Shown here piece after piece: positions 7,708 to 17,172 of a DNA stretch of 64,000 nucleotides. Made by a program: the position numbers and the translations under genes. The notes below the pieces were generated by a model. It saw nothing but the letters and a program-made list of their open reading frames with translations, was not told where the DNA came from and ran no database searches. Each line of letters opens with the position of its first letter. Position 1 is the stretch's first letter. The DNA is from Streptomyces sp. NBRC 110035. Its GTDB lineage: Bacteria > Actinomycetota > Actinomycetes > Streptomycetales > Streptomycetaceae. The stretch covers positions 1 through 64,000 of the forward strand of contig NZ_BBNN01000025.1 in the NCBI RefSeq assembly GCF_000829695.1. Reading direction: 5' to 3'.

Positions 7708-8518
7708 CGTCGCCCACCGGGGGCGCTCCGGGGCGGCTGCCGTCCGGGAGGAACAGCACCGAGTTCACGTAGCGCGGACCCCTGAGCCCGCCGTGCGGCA
7801 GGACGCGGCGGAGCAGGCCGTGCGAGACGACGTAGGAGGCCCTGGCCTGATGGGCCTCCAGCGGGAAACGGGCCAGGGGGACCCAGGCGTCGTCGGGCAG
7901 CACCCAGCCGTGGTAGCCCAACAGGGACAGGTAGGTGACCACGGGCGCGATCGGCTGGATGCGGGACTCCAGTTCCACGAAGAGCGCCGGGCGGTCGCGG
8001 GCGAGGATGCCGGTGGCACCGCGCAGCACCGCCGACTCGTTGCCGTCCACGTCGATCTTGATGAAACCGACGTCCTTCAGGCCCAGTCCGTCCAGCGTGA
8101 CGCAGGTGACGTCCAGGGCGTGGCCGTGGATGTCCCGGCGCACCAGGGAGGAGACGCCCCGGTCGCCGCCGTCGTCCGGCGGCAGCCACAGCCGGGCGAT
8201 CCCGGTGCGGTCCGAGGCCGCCGCGCGGATCACACGGACGTTCGGCGGGGCGCCGGAGACGAGCAGCCGCGCCAGGTGGGGGACCGGTTCGACGGTCACC
8301 ACCTGGCGGGCACGCCGGGCCAGCCGGTGCGTCCAGGGGCCGTACCAGCCACCGACGTCGACCGCCGTGCCGCAGTCCGGCGGGCACAGGTCGGCGAGCC
8401 GGGCCAGCTCGGGTTCGAAGCGCGGGTAGACCGCGCGGGCGGCGGCGGCCACGACCCGGGTGGGCAGGACGGACGCCGCACGGGCGGCGAGCGTGACCCG
8501 CGGCCGGCCCTCCGTCAC
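7673..8518 (-). CDS. FkbM-family methyltransferase
   Basis: A 281-residue SAM-dependent methyltransferase of the FkbM type. Motif I is TAVDVGGWYGPWTHRLAR, followed by VVTVEPVPHLARLL (acidic motif II), and the family hallmark is VGFIKIDVDGNESAVLRGA with a late FVELESRIQP. FkbM enzymes O-methylate polyketides, sugars and other surface or secondary metabolites. Here a sugar or lipid-linked glycan is the likeliest substrate given the glycosyltransferase neighbours. The GTG start at 8518 overlaps the Trm112-like stop as GTGA, and its own end overlaps the next gene by 35 bases. Confidence 0.85.
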   Translation of the reverse strand: MTEGRPRVTLAARAASVLPTRVVAAAARAVYPRFEPELARLADLCPPDCGTAVDVGGWYGPWTHRLARRARQVVTVEPVPHLARLLVSGAPPNVRVIRAAASDRTGIARLWLPPDDGGDRGVSSLVRRDIHGHALDVTCVTLDGLGLKDVGFIKIDVDGNESAVLRGATGILARDRPALFVELESRIQPIAPVVTYLSLLGYHGWVLPDDAWVPLARFPLEAHQARASYVVSHGLLRRVLPHGGLRGPRYVNSVLFLPDGSRPGAPPVGDDGSRASRENPR

Positions 8519-8799
8519 GGGGTCGCCCCCGGAGCCCCGGGACGCCCGGTGCGGTCCTCGGACACACGCGCCAGCAGTCTCGCGTGCTCCTCGTCCGAGA
8601 CCTGCTCGCCGGAGGACGGGAGCAGTTGCGGGATGCCGTCGACGATCGGATAACGGCGGTGCAGGCGAGGGTTGTACAGCGCCTCCCCGGGAAGGCCGTC
8701 CCCGTGACCGTCGGCGTCCGCGGTGGCGGGGAGCAGGTGCAGCGGACCCTTGTCGAGCGGGCAGGCCAGAATCCTCAGCAGCGGGTCGTCGGGCTTCAC
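8515..8799 (-). CDS. Trm112-family small protein
   Basis: A 94-residue protein with the Trm112/YcaR fold signature: DDPLLRILACPLDKGPLHLL near the N-terminus and YNPRLHRRYPIVDGIPQLLP at the end. Trm112 proteins bind zinc and activate partner methyltransferases. Only one of the usual four cysteines is present, in ACPLDKG, so zinc binding is unlikely. The start is GTG at 8799, preceded by GAAGGAG at good spacing and overlapping the transporter stop as GTGA; an upstream in-frame extension is not needed. Sitting among three methyltransferase genes, it may be an activating partner for one of them; this is inference. Confidence 0.75.
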   Translation of the reverse strand: MKPDDPLLRILACPLDKGPLHLLPATADADGHGDGLPGEALYNPRLHRRYPIVDGIPQLLPSSGEQVSDEEHARLLARVSEDRTGRPGAPGATP

Positions 8800-9722
8800 G
8801 GCGGAGTCAACTCCTTCGTAGGGGTACTTTGTCGCGGTGCGGTGTCGTGCTTCGGCATGGCCAGCAGCACGGTGACCGCGAGCACCGTGCCCGCCACGCG
8901 CAGGCCCAGCCGCAGCGGTTCGTCGGGGAGTTCCTCGCCGAACGACAGCGTGCCGAGCACCGCCGTGTACAGGCAGGTCACGGTCGTGCAGACCGGCACG
9001 ATCAGCGAGGCCCGGCAGCGCTGGAGCGCCGCCTGCGACAGCACCAGGCCGAACGCGCCGGTGAACAGCAGCAGATACGGATACGGGGAACGCAGCAGCC
9101 CGAGCACCGCGTCGCCGACGCCACTGGCCGTCAGATGGCTCGACACGCCCTTGACGGCGAGCGAGCTGACGCCGTAGAGCAGGCCGACGGCTACCCCGTA
9201 CTCGACGCCGGTGGTCGGCATCCGGTGCCGGCGCCGGGCCCGGCGCTCGGCGGAGCGGTAGAGCCACACCCCGGCAGCCAGCGACGGCACGCACACCAGC
9301 AGGATCAGCTGGTACGGCGCGTGACGGCCGACGGTGTCGGCGCCCTCGCCGCCCCCCTTCAGGGACAGCACCACCATCAGCAGCGCGAGCAGGATGGCGC
9401 CCAGCGCGTACCGTTCCCGGCCGGTGGTCTCCTCACCCAGGAGCCGTGCCGACAGCATCACGAGGAGCACCAGGCCGGAGACGAACAGGCCCTGGGCGGC
9501 GGCGATCGGCAGGGTCCGGTACACCGCGAGCTGTGCGGCGAAACCGGCGGCGAGGGACAGGGCCCCGACGATCCACAGCGGGTTGCCGAGCACCAGCCGC
9601 AGCAGCCGCGCCGGCCGGTGGACCGATACCTCGGGCAGGGTGGACAGCGCCCGCTTCTCCAGGACGAACCCGCCGCTGTACAGGACGTTCGACACCAGGG
9701 CAGCGGCCACTCCCCACCACAT
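8796..9722 (-). CDS. EamA/DMT-superfamily membrane transporter
   Basis: A 308-residue protein with about ten hydrophobic helices in two similar halves. The start MWWGVAAALVSNVLYSGGFV and second-half LLFTGAFGLVLSQAALQRCR have the small-residue, aromatic-poor pattern of drug/metabolite transporters, and the length is typical. A possible role in this operon is moving an activated sugar or lipid-linked intermediate across the membrane, as proposed for other small DMT proteins beside glycosyltransferases. The substrate cannot be read from sequence. The gene starts 15 bases after the upstream methyltransferase stop and overlaps the Trm112-like gene. Confidence 0.75.
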   Translation of the reverse strand: MWWGVAAALVSNVLYSGGFVLEKRALSTLPEVSVHRPARLLRLVLGNPLWIVGALSLAAGFAAQLAVYRTLPIAAAQGLFVSGLVLLVMLSARLLGEETTGRERYALGAILLALLMVVLSLKGGGEGADTVGRHAPYQLILLVCVPSLAAGVWLYRSAERRARRRHRMPTTGVEYGVAVGLLYGVSSLAVKGVSSHLTASGVGDAVLGLLRSPYPYLLLFTGAFGLVLSQAALQRCRASLIVPVCTTVTCLYTAVLGTLSFGEELPDEPLRLGLRVAGTVLAVTVLLAMPKHDTAPRQSTPTKELTPP

Positions 9723-9737
9723 CGTCCCCGGCCCCCC

Positions 9738-10484
9738 TTACGTCCGGCGGGCGTGCAGCAGCAGGATCGAGGCGAGCGGCGGCCGGGCACAGGCCAGCCG
9801 GTCCAGCATCCGCAGCGGACGCGGCACCCCGTGGAACGGAGCGCCTTCGAGGCGTACGACGGTGAAACCGGACGCGGCGACGAACTCCCGCAGCGCTCGG
9901 GCGGTGTACAGCCGCAGGTGTCCCACCACCTCCGAGCCCGGCCTGCCGTGGACAGCGCGCAGGCTGACCTCGGAGAACACCGGCTGCACCCCGGCCAGCA
10001 GCAGCGCACGGTTGTACCAGGCGGCCAGATTGGGGGTGGACAGCATCAGATGGCCCCCGGGGCGCAGCACCCGGTGGATCTCCTCCAGGGCCGCGTCCGG
10101 GTCGACGAGATGCTCGATCACCTCGCTGAACAGCACCGCGTCGGCCACCCCGGAGGCGAACGGCAGCCCACCGCCGGTGAGTTCGCCGCGCACCGCGTAC
10201 GGCATCCGGGGGCGGGCCCGCACCAGGGCGTCCTGGGACCAGTCGACGCCGACGAGGCGGTGGCCGTGCAGGAGGGGTGCGGCCGTGGCCGCGGCGGAGC
10301 CGTCGCCGCAGCCGATGTCGAGGATCGTCCGCGCGCCCCGGGCACCGGCCGGGCCGAGTGCTCCGGCGAGCATCCGGGCCTGGCGGAGGCTGCGGGAGGG
10401 GCCCGAGGCCACCGGGACGGCGGGGTTCTCGTAGAAGTCGCGCAGGTCGCGGGGAGGGGAGGCGGTGGTCGCGGTGGTCGTCAC
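9738..10484 (-). CDS. Class I SAM-dependent methyltransferase
   Basis: A 248-residue methyltransferase of the type-11 group. Motif I is ILDIGCGDGSAAATA at residue 54, the acidic loop is LVGVDWSQDALVRAR, motif II is VADAVLFSEVIEHLVDP, and post-II is HRVLRPGGHLMLSTPN. No membrane segments are present. The GTG start at 10484 has GGAGG just upstream and overlaps the condensation-protein stop as GTGA. It probably methylates a sugar, phospholipid head or acyl intermediate of the cluster product. It differs from the other type-11 enzyme of the operon (16330-17172) in sequence, so the two are not a recent duplication. Confidence 0.85.
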   Translation of the reverse strand: MTTTATTASPPRDLRDFYENPAVPVASGPSRSLRQARMLAGALGPAGARGARTILDIGCGDGSAAATAAPLLHGHRLVGVDWSQDALVRARPRMPYAVRGELTGGGLPFASGVADAVLFSEVIEHLVDPDAALEEIHRVLRPGGHLMLSTPNLAAWYNRALLLAGVQPVFSEVSLRAVHGRPGSEVVGHLRLYTARALREFVAASGFTVVRLEGAPFHGVPRPLRMLDRLACARPPLASILLLHARRT

Positions 10485-11944
10485 GGGGTTGCCTCCGTGG
10501 AGTGCAGATGGTGGGCGAAGAGGTCGTGGAGGCGGGCGCCGTCCGCCTGCCCCAGCAGCGCCCGGGACCAGCGCACGGACAGATGGAGCCGGCCCGCGGT
10601 GGAGGCGGTGGTGAAGGTGAGGCCGCGCGGCATCCGGGACGGCGCCGAGAACCACACCGCGTGTGCGCTGCCCGCCTCCTCGCCGAAGTCCAGCGGGTAC
10701 GGGATGCGGCCGATGTTGCTGAGCAGCGTGGTCGACAGCAGGGGCGCCGCGGCCCTGCGCAGGGCGCGGGCGAGGACCCGGCGGGCGGCGACCGGGGCCC
10801 AGGGCGCGGTCAGCAGGTTCGCCCCGCGGCCCAGTGGGGGGCGGGAGAGGGACTTCAGGGCACGGGTGCGCAGAGCGGTGCGGTGGAGCAGGCCGGACAG
10901 GTCGCAGGTGTCCAGTTCCGCGAGGGCGAAGGGGACTTCGACCAGCCGGGTGCCGTTGCCGATGGGCATCGTGGCGTCCCTGGGGCGGTCGTCCACGGGC
11001 ATGGTGATGCGCAACGGGCGCGGGCGGGCGCCGCGCTCGCGGTTCCAGCGGGCGAGGGTCAGGGCGGTGGCGACCATGAGCTGGTCGTTGACGGTGTACG
11101 GGGCTCCCTTGGGCCGGTGCGGCAGGGGGAGTTCGGAGACGATCAGCCCGTTGCCGGTGCGCTGGTCCGGGTCCGGGGTGCCGGGGGCCACGCGGGCGGG
11201 CGGCGACCAGGGGGAGGGCGTGTCCGGCGCGCCGGCCTGCGCGGGCTCGGGCCGCCGTACCGGCGGGGCGGCGGCGGAGTTGTCCCGGCCGCCGTAGATC
11301 TCGGCGGCGGTGGCCAGGATGCGCAGGCAGGCGGGACCGTCGAGCGCGGTGTGGTTGACGGTGAGGAGCAGCGCGCTGCCTGTCGGGGCGGCCGGCCGGC
11401 CGGCCGTTCCGTTGCCCGTTCCGCGGCCCGTGCCGTCGGCCGGCCTGTCGCCCGCTCCGGCGACCGCAGTGTCTCCTGCCCCGCCGGCCCGCGCGCCGCC
11501 CGCTCCGGCGGCTCTTTTCCTGTCCGTTGCCGCGTCCGCGCCGTCGGCCGGTCCGCTCCTGCCGGTCTCGGTGGCACTCGGGGCGTTCACCAGCTCCAGG
11601 CGGATCGGCGGGGAGGCGGTGAGCGGGGGTGCCTGGGTCAGGGCCCGGGCGCGGGCGTCCCGCAGGGCGCCCGGACCCGGCGGCGCGAAGCGCACCACCT
11701 CCGCGTCGGGTTCGTCGGTCAGCTCCCACTCGTAGCGGCGCCGGTACCAGGGGCCCGGGGCCTCGCGCATGAGGATGCGCGGGTGCCGGCGCAGGGCCTC
11801 GAGGAACGCCTTGCGCAGGCGGCCGGGGTCCAGTTCCCCGGGGAGGTGCACCTCGATGTGCACCGTCTCCGGCTCCTCCTCCTGGAGGCAGTGCCGGGAC
11901 ACCTCGTCCACCACGGGGAACGGGATGCGAAGGGGTGCGGTCAT
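10481..11944 (-). CDS. Condensation-domain-like acyltransferase (PapA/WS-type fold)
   Basis: A 487-residue protein of the chloramphenicol-acetyltransferase-like condensation superfamily. The active-site region reads LLLTVNHTALDGPACLRIL, equivalent to HHxxxDG with Asn for the first His. The C-terminal half has TMPVDDRP and PYPLDFGEEAGSA, matching the DFGW-like latch. Standalone members such as PapA5 transfer acyl groups to lipids or sugars. A low-complexity insert rich in Gly, Ala, Thr and Arg (about residues 121-188) sits directly before the active-site strand. It overlaps the AftD-like stop as ATGA and the next methyltransferase as GTGA. Acylation of the glycan product is the natural guess. 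Confidence 0.72.
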   Translation of the reverse strand: MTAPLRIPFPVVDEVSRHCLQEEEPETVHIEVHLPGELDPGRLRKAFLEALRRHPRILMREAPGPWYRRRYEWELTDEPDAEVVRFAPPGPGALRDARARALTQAPPLTASPPIRLELVNAPSATETGRSGPADGADAATDRKRAAGAGGARAGGAGDTAVAGAGDRPADGTGRGTGNGTAGRPAAPTGSALLLTVNHTALDGPACLRILATAAEIYGGRDNSAAAPPVRRPEPAQAGAPDTPSPWSPPARVAPGTPDPDQRTGNGLIVSELPLPHRPKGAPYTVNDQLMVATALTLARWNRERGARPRPLRITMPVDDRPRDATMPIGNGTRLVEVPFALAELDTCDLSGLLHRTALRTRALKSLSRPPLGRGANLLTAPWAPVAARRVLARALRRAAAPLLSTTLLSNIGRIPYPLDFGEEAGSAHAVWFSAPSRMPRGLTFTTASTAGRLHLSVRWSRALLGQADGARLHDLFAHHLHSTEATP

Positions 11945-14900
11945 CCGGTGCCGCCCCTTCCCGTCGAGCCGCTCGAGCCGCTCGAGCCGTCCGAGTTGTT
12001 CGGGTCGTCCGGGCCTCCCGTGCCGTGGGTGCGGGGAAGCTGCCGGGTGGACTTCTCCAGGCCGGGTGGCGGCCGGCGCGCCGGAACGCGTGAGGGCACC
12101 GGAGGCAGCTCGGCCGTACGGTGGTCCGGTCCGTCGAAGGACCGCTGCCACTCGGTGGAACCGGCCCCGGCCGCCGCGGGCCCGCCCGCGGCCGTCCCGG
12201 TCCCGTCGTCCGTCCGTCCGGACCCCCGGCCGTCCTCCCGCACCGCGCGCCCGGACCCCGGGCCGCCCAGGCCCACCAGCGCCGCGAACAGTCCGATCAG
12301 CGCCAGCAGTTGCGCCACGTGCCCGAAGGCGCCCTCGCCCGCACCCGCCGGTTCCCCGGCCCCGAGGGCCGCCGCGATCCCCGCTCCCGCGAGGGCGGCG
12401 AGCGCCACCGGTACCAGCAGGGCGGCCCTGCGCCACGCGAGCAGCGCCAGTGCCGGGACCAGCAGGGCCCACCAGCCCGCGACGACCACGCCGACCAGCG
12501 TCAGCGCCACCGTGCCCAGCCACAGCCCGGGCGCCGCCGGCTCGGGCTGCGGGGCGTCGGGGTTCTCGGCCTTCCGGCGCCACAGCGCCAGCCCGATCAG
12601 CACCGCGATCCCGGCCCCGCTGCCGATCAGGGCGGCGTCGTAGGTCGTGGCGGGGCCGTAGGACAGCTTCACGGTGCCGCTCTCGCCCGCCGGGATCCGC
12701 CAGCCCTGCTGCCACCCGTCCAGCCGCAGCGGTGTCAGTTCCTCGCCGTTCAGGGTGGCCGTCCAGCCGTCGTTGTAGTTCTCGTACGTCGTGAGGTACG
12801 AGGCGGCTCCGGAGCCGACCGACAGCTCCCGCCGGTCGCCCAGCCAGTCCCTGACCTCCAGCTCGCGCTCGGCCGCCGAGGCGTCCGGCACGGTGCCGCG
12901 GGTCAGGGTCACGGAGGTCACGGTGAGCGGTCCCGCGTCACCGGTCTCGACCCGGTGCCTGCCGGTGGACAGCTCCAACGCCGTTTTCCCGTCTCCCTCC
13001 TGGCAGAGCGTCACGTCCACCGGACGCCGCTCGACCAGGTCCCCGACCGTGCCCTTCACGCCGGTCTCGTACAGCTCGCCGTCGACGGCGACCACCGGCC
13101 CCCTGCCGCACTCCAGGGTGAACTCCCGGTCGGCGGACGGCTGTGGGGTGCGGTACTCGTCGAGCGCCGGTATGTAGGCCTCGGTCAGTCCCACCGGCAG
13201 GCTCAGGTCGTCGCCGACGACGGGGTTGTGCAGGGTGAGCGGGGCGGTCCGGGTGATGGTGATGTCGAGCCGGTCCGTGGTGATCGGCGGGAAGCGGACC
13301 ATGCCGTTGTCGTCGACGTTCGCGATCGCCGCGCCGTCCGGGGAGCTGATGTGCACCTCGGTCGGCCGGGTGGACAGGCCGCCCGCGGCCGCCAGCACGA
13401 TCTCGCCCACCGGCTGCTTGCCCTCCCAGCTCAGATGAACGACGGGCCTGCCGCCCGCGATCCAGGCGGTGGTCAGGTCGCCGTCGGTGAGGTTGCGGGC
13501 GGTCAGGCCCGCGCCGAGGCGGGCGGTGGAGTCGGCGGTGGCGGTGATCCGGGCCTGCTGCTCGGGCGCCACGTCGTACAGCAGCCGGTCCAGCGCCTCG
13601 CCCGGCACGGCCACCGCGCTCGCCTCGACCTCGTAGGTGCCCGCCGTGCCCGTGGTGAACACGCGGTGCAGCCCGTTCTCGGTGCCCGCCGGGGACAGGC
13701 CGGTCGGGTCGGCCGAGCGGTGCAGCGAGACGACCTGCGCGCCGGCGGTCGAGTTCTCCGCGTCCGTGGGCAGCCGCAGCAGCCGGGTCACCCGCACGTC
13801 CGGCAGGTCGATCTCGGAGAAGCCCGCGCCGCCCAGACCGGAGTGCCGTGCCACCGAGTCGACGATCGTCAGCTTCATCCAACCCGTCGCGCCCTCGGGC
13901 GCCTTGACGTCCTGCTTGGTGCCGTTCGCCTGGAGGAAGCTGGTCTCCGAACCGCGCTCGGTCTCCACCCGCACCTTGGTCGCCGCGGCCCGCACACCGT
14001 CCTGCGGCAGCGGGACGATCCCGAGGGAGTCCGGCATCTCGTAGCCGCCGTCGAAGGCGATCCGCAGCCACTGCCCGTCCGGCGAGCCGGCCGAACCCTC
14101 CGCCCAGGCCGTGTCCGGGTTGCCGTCGAAGGCGTTCACCGGGTCGTACTGCGGCAGGTGGAACAGCCAGTTGCCGTACGAGGACGCCGACACCGTGCGG
14201 GCGCCGCGCAGTTCGGCCACCGTCTGGTGGTCCAGGCCCTCCGTCGGCAGGATCTGGTGCGGCTTCTCCCCCGCGCCCTGCGTGGCGTCGGGCGCGTTGC
14301 GCTCGTCGCGGGTGTACGTGTACGACGTGTTGGAGTTGACCAGGCCGAACCGGGTGTCCGCGTACCGCATCCCGTCGCCGGTCACCTGCAACGGCGGGGT
14401 GCCGAGCCCCGGATGGGCGTCGCCGGTCAGCACGGCCGGCCGGCCGCGCAGCTCGCCGGCCAGCGGCAGCAGCGCCTCCGGGCCGCCGGAGACCACGGCG
14501 GTGTCGGCGATCGGGGCCAGCGAGGCCTGCCCCGGGCGTCGGACGTCCGCCCCGGTCGGACGGTAGATCTCCACGGCCCGCTGCTGCGGGTACAGCCCCT
14601 CGACCTGCAGCGGGGTGCCGTTCGCGATGACTCCGCCGGTCGTCACCGGACCGAGCCCGGTGACCCGTTCGTACCCGGACTGCGTGAGGGTGCGCTTGAC
14701 CGTCGTGGTCGGCACCTGCCCGACCTGGTCCGGGTCGAGGTCGTTGCGGACGACGACGTAGTGGAGGCCGGCGCGGCTCAGGTAGTCGGCGAGCCCCGGC
14801 ACTTCGGCGCCGGTCAGCAGGGCCTGCTCGACCGCGTCCATGGCCCGCCGGTTGCCCGGGGTGCCGAACGGCACGTAGTCGCGCTGTGCCCAGCGGGAGC

Positions 14901-16333
14901 CGGCGACCACGTCGAGCGGCTGGTCGATGGTCGAGCCCCAGGTGTGGATGCCGTGCGCGGTCGCCGGCACGACGAGCGCCCGCGAGTCCGGGGAGTTCTC
15001 CTCCAGCCAGTCGGCCGTGGCCCGCCAGTACGCGGGGATCTCCTGGAACGAACCCGGGCCGAGGATCGACCCGTTGAGGTACGGCCACATCAGCCCCGGC
15101 AGGATCAGCACCGCGGCGGCCAGCGGCGCGAAGCGCCCGCCCCGTGCCCACCAGATGGGCCAGGCCCAGGACCAGGGCGAGCGCCAGGCCCGTCTGGAAC
15201 TTGTAGACGTTGCGGAACGGCGACAGCCAGCCGTCCAGCCAGTCCTGCACGACCCCGTGGAACGGGGCGCCGAACGCGCCGCCGTACCCGGCGAGCAGCA
15301 CCAGCACCGTCACCAGGACCGTCAGCACCAGCCAGCGGCGCTCCGGCAGGTCCCGCCGGGCCAGCCCCGCCAGGCCCAGAGCGGCCGCGAGCGCCGAGCA
15401 GACGATCACCACCGCCGAGGAGGCGACGGTCCAGCCCGCGGGCAGCCACGCCTCACCGAAGTGCAGATACGCCACCCAGTTCCCGGCCCCGCGCAGCGCC
15501 TCGGTGGCCGCCATGGTGTCCGTCGTGGTCCGCGCGGTCTCGACGTAGGGCAGGAAGTTCTCGCCGTACACGCCGAGCAGCAGCAGCGGGATCCACCACC
15601 AGGCCGTCGCCACCGCCACGGCGGGGGCCCACCAGGCGATCAGCTTCCGCCGGCGCGGTCCCGGCGGCCGGGACAGCAGGTACAGGCCCACGGGCAGCAG
15701 GGACGCCAGCGTCGAGGCCGCGTTGACCCCGCCCATGAACGGGACGAGCAGGGCCGAACGCAGGGCCGCGACCCGGGCCGTGTACCGCTCGTCCGCCAGC
15801 GGCAGCAGCACCCACGGCAGCAACGCGCCCGGCAGGGCGGCGGCCGACGTCGAGCCGATCACCGTCGTGAACAGCGGCCACAGCGCGTACGCCGCCGCCG
15901 CGAGCAGCCGGGACGCCCCGCTGCCCACACGCAGCCGCTCGGCGAGACGCAGGGCGCCCCAGAACGCGACGGACACGATCAGCGACAGCCACAGCCGCTC
16001 GGCCAGCCACACCGGCAGCCGCACCAGGTCGCCCAGCCAGTAGAACGGCAGCATCGGCCACAGGTAGCCGACGTACTGGTTGTTGACCCCGCCGAACGAC
16101 CCCTGGTCCTGCCACAGCTGGCCGAGGTCGGCGAGGAACCGCCCCGGGTCGACGGTGACACCCAGCTTGGTGTCGAAGGTCTGCCGCCCCGGTTGCACCG
16201 CCAGGAGCAGGACGAACACCACCGCCCAGAAGCCCAGCAGCCAGCGCCGCGACCGCGGGCCCCGGGGCGGGCCCGCGGAGGTCGCGGTACGAGGGACGGC
16301 TGCCGGAGGGGGAGCCTGGACCGTGGTCGTCAT
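11941..16333 (-). pseudogene. AftD-like alpha-(1->3)-arabinofuranosyltransferase, frameshifted
   Basis: Two collinear reading frames make one protein of about 1463 residues. The N-terminal part (16333 to about 15140) is a GT-C multi-helix domain: QPGRQTFDTKLGVTVDPGRF, then NQYVGYLWPMLPFYWLGDL and roughly ten helices. The C-terminal part (from about 15140 down) carries a large extracytoplasmic region with discoidin-like carbohydrate-binding stretches (NAFDGNPDTAWAEG; RNLTDGDLTTAWIAGG) and ends in several helices and a Gly/Ser tail. This is the architecture of mycobacterial AftD, which branches arabinan. The frames join at AHLVGTGR then RFAPLAAAVLILPG. One extra G in the run at about 15137-15146 accounts exactly for the shift (4393 bases, 1464 codons plus 1). 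ATG at 16333 overlaps the preceding stop. A sequencing indel is as likely as true loss. Confidence 0.82.
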
Positions 16334-17172
16334 TCGGGACACCGCCGGAGGATGAGGAGGAGGTTCCACGTAGCGAACTCACGCAGACCGGGCACCTTGA
16401 CCACGGTCTCGGTGAGGAACGGCCAGTAGCGGGAGCGCGCCGAGACGATGCGTACGTCGGCGCGGCCCCGTACCTGCCGCAGGGTGGTGCCGATGTGCAC
16501 CGGGAAGAGGTTCTCGCCGAGCGTGTGCTTGGCGGGCCTGCCGGTACGGCGCCGGTAGCGGGCGCGGGCCCGCTCGGCGCCGAGATAGTGCCACGGGGCC
16601 CATTCGTGTCCGCCCCACGGCGAGAGCCAGTTGGTGAACGACACGTAGATGAGCCCGCCCGGCCGGGTCACCCGGGCCAGCTCGCTGAGGAAGGTCTGCG
16701 GATCGGCCACGTGCTCCAGGACGTTGGACGAGAACGTCACGTCCGCGGCGCCGTCGCACAGCGGCAGCAGATAGCCGTCCGCGACCACGGTCCCCCCGGG
16801 CGGCTTCCCGGCCAGCTCCCGCACGTCCGGTTCGAACAGGAAGGCGTCCGCGCCGCGGCGGCGGAACTCCTCGGTGAAGTGCCCGTTGCCGCCGCCGACG
16901 TCGACCACGACCCGGCCCGCCACGGGACCGCCGTACGCCTCGACCTGGTCGGCGGCGTCCCGGGCGAGCAGCGCGTAGCAGGCGTCGGGGTCCTCCTGCT
17001 CACGCAGGAAGGCACGGAAGAGGGCGAGGGAGCGGCGGGGCGAGGGGTCCTTCAGCCGGTCGCCGGCCGTGCCCCTGCCGCCCGTCCCGCCGCCCATGCG
17101 TCTGCCACCCGGCTCTCCGTCACCCGATCCGCCGTCGGTCATGCCCCTGTCACTCATGGGTCCGTCGCTCAT
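16330..17172 (-). CDS. Class I SAM-dependent methyltransferase
   Basis: A 280-residue protein. The first 45 residues are a Gly/Asp-rich variable leader (MSDGPMSDRGMTDGG), followed by a helical region and a type-11 methyltransferase core: VVVDVGGGNGHFTEEFRRRG at residues 88-107, FLFEPDVRELA, VTFSSNVLEHVADPQTFLSE and RVTRPGGLIYVSFTNW. The long Trp-rich segment WLSPWGGHEWAPWHYLG is typical of methyltransferases near surface polysaccharide genes. ATG at 17172 overlaps the glycosyltransferase stop as ATGA; later Met codons could also initiate. The end overlaps the AftD-like start. Likely acts on a sugar of the cluster product. Confidence 0.83.
   Translation of the reverse strand: MSDGPMSDRGMTDGGSGDGEPGGRRMGGGTGGRGTAGDRLKDPSPRRSLALFRAFLREQEDPDACYALLARDAADQVEAYGGPVAGRVVVDVGGGNGHFTEEFRRRGADAFLFEPDVRELAGKPPGGTVVADGYLLPLCDGAADVTFSSNVLEHVADPQTFLSELARVTRPGGLIYVSFTNWLSPWGGHEWAPWHYLGAERARARYRRRTGRPAKHTLGENLFPVHIGTTLRQVRGRADVRIVSARSRYWPFLTETVVKVPGLREFATWNLLLILRRCPE

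Noticed and set aside
15100..15160. Programmed frameshift in the AftD-like gene
   Set aside because: No slippery heptamer or downstream pseudoknot is evident, and the other frameshifts in the window point to an indel.
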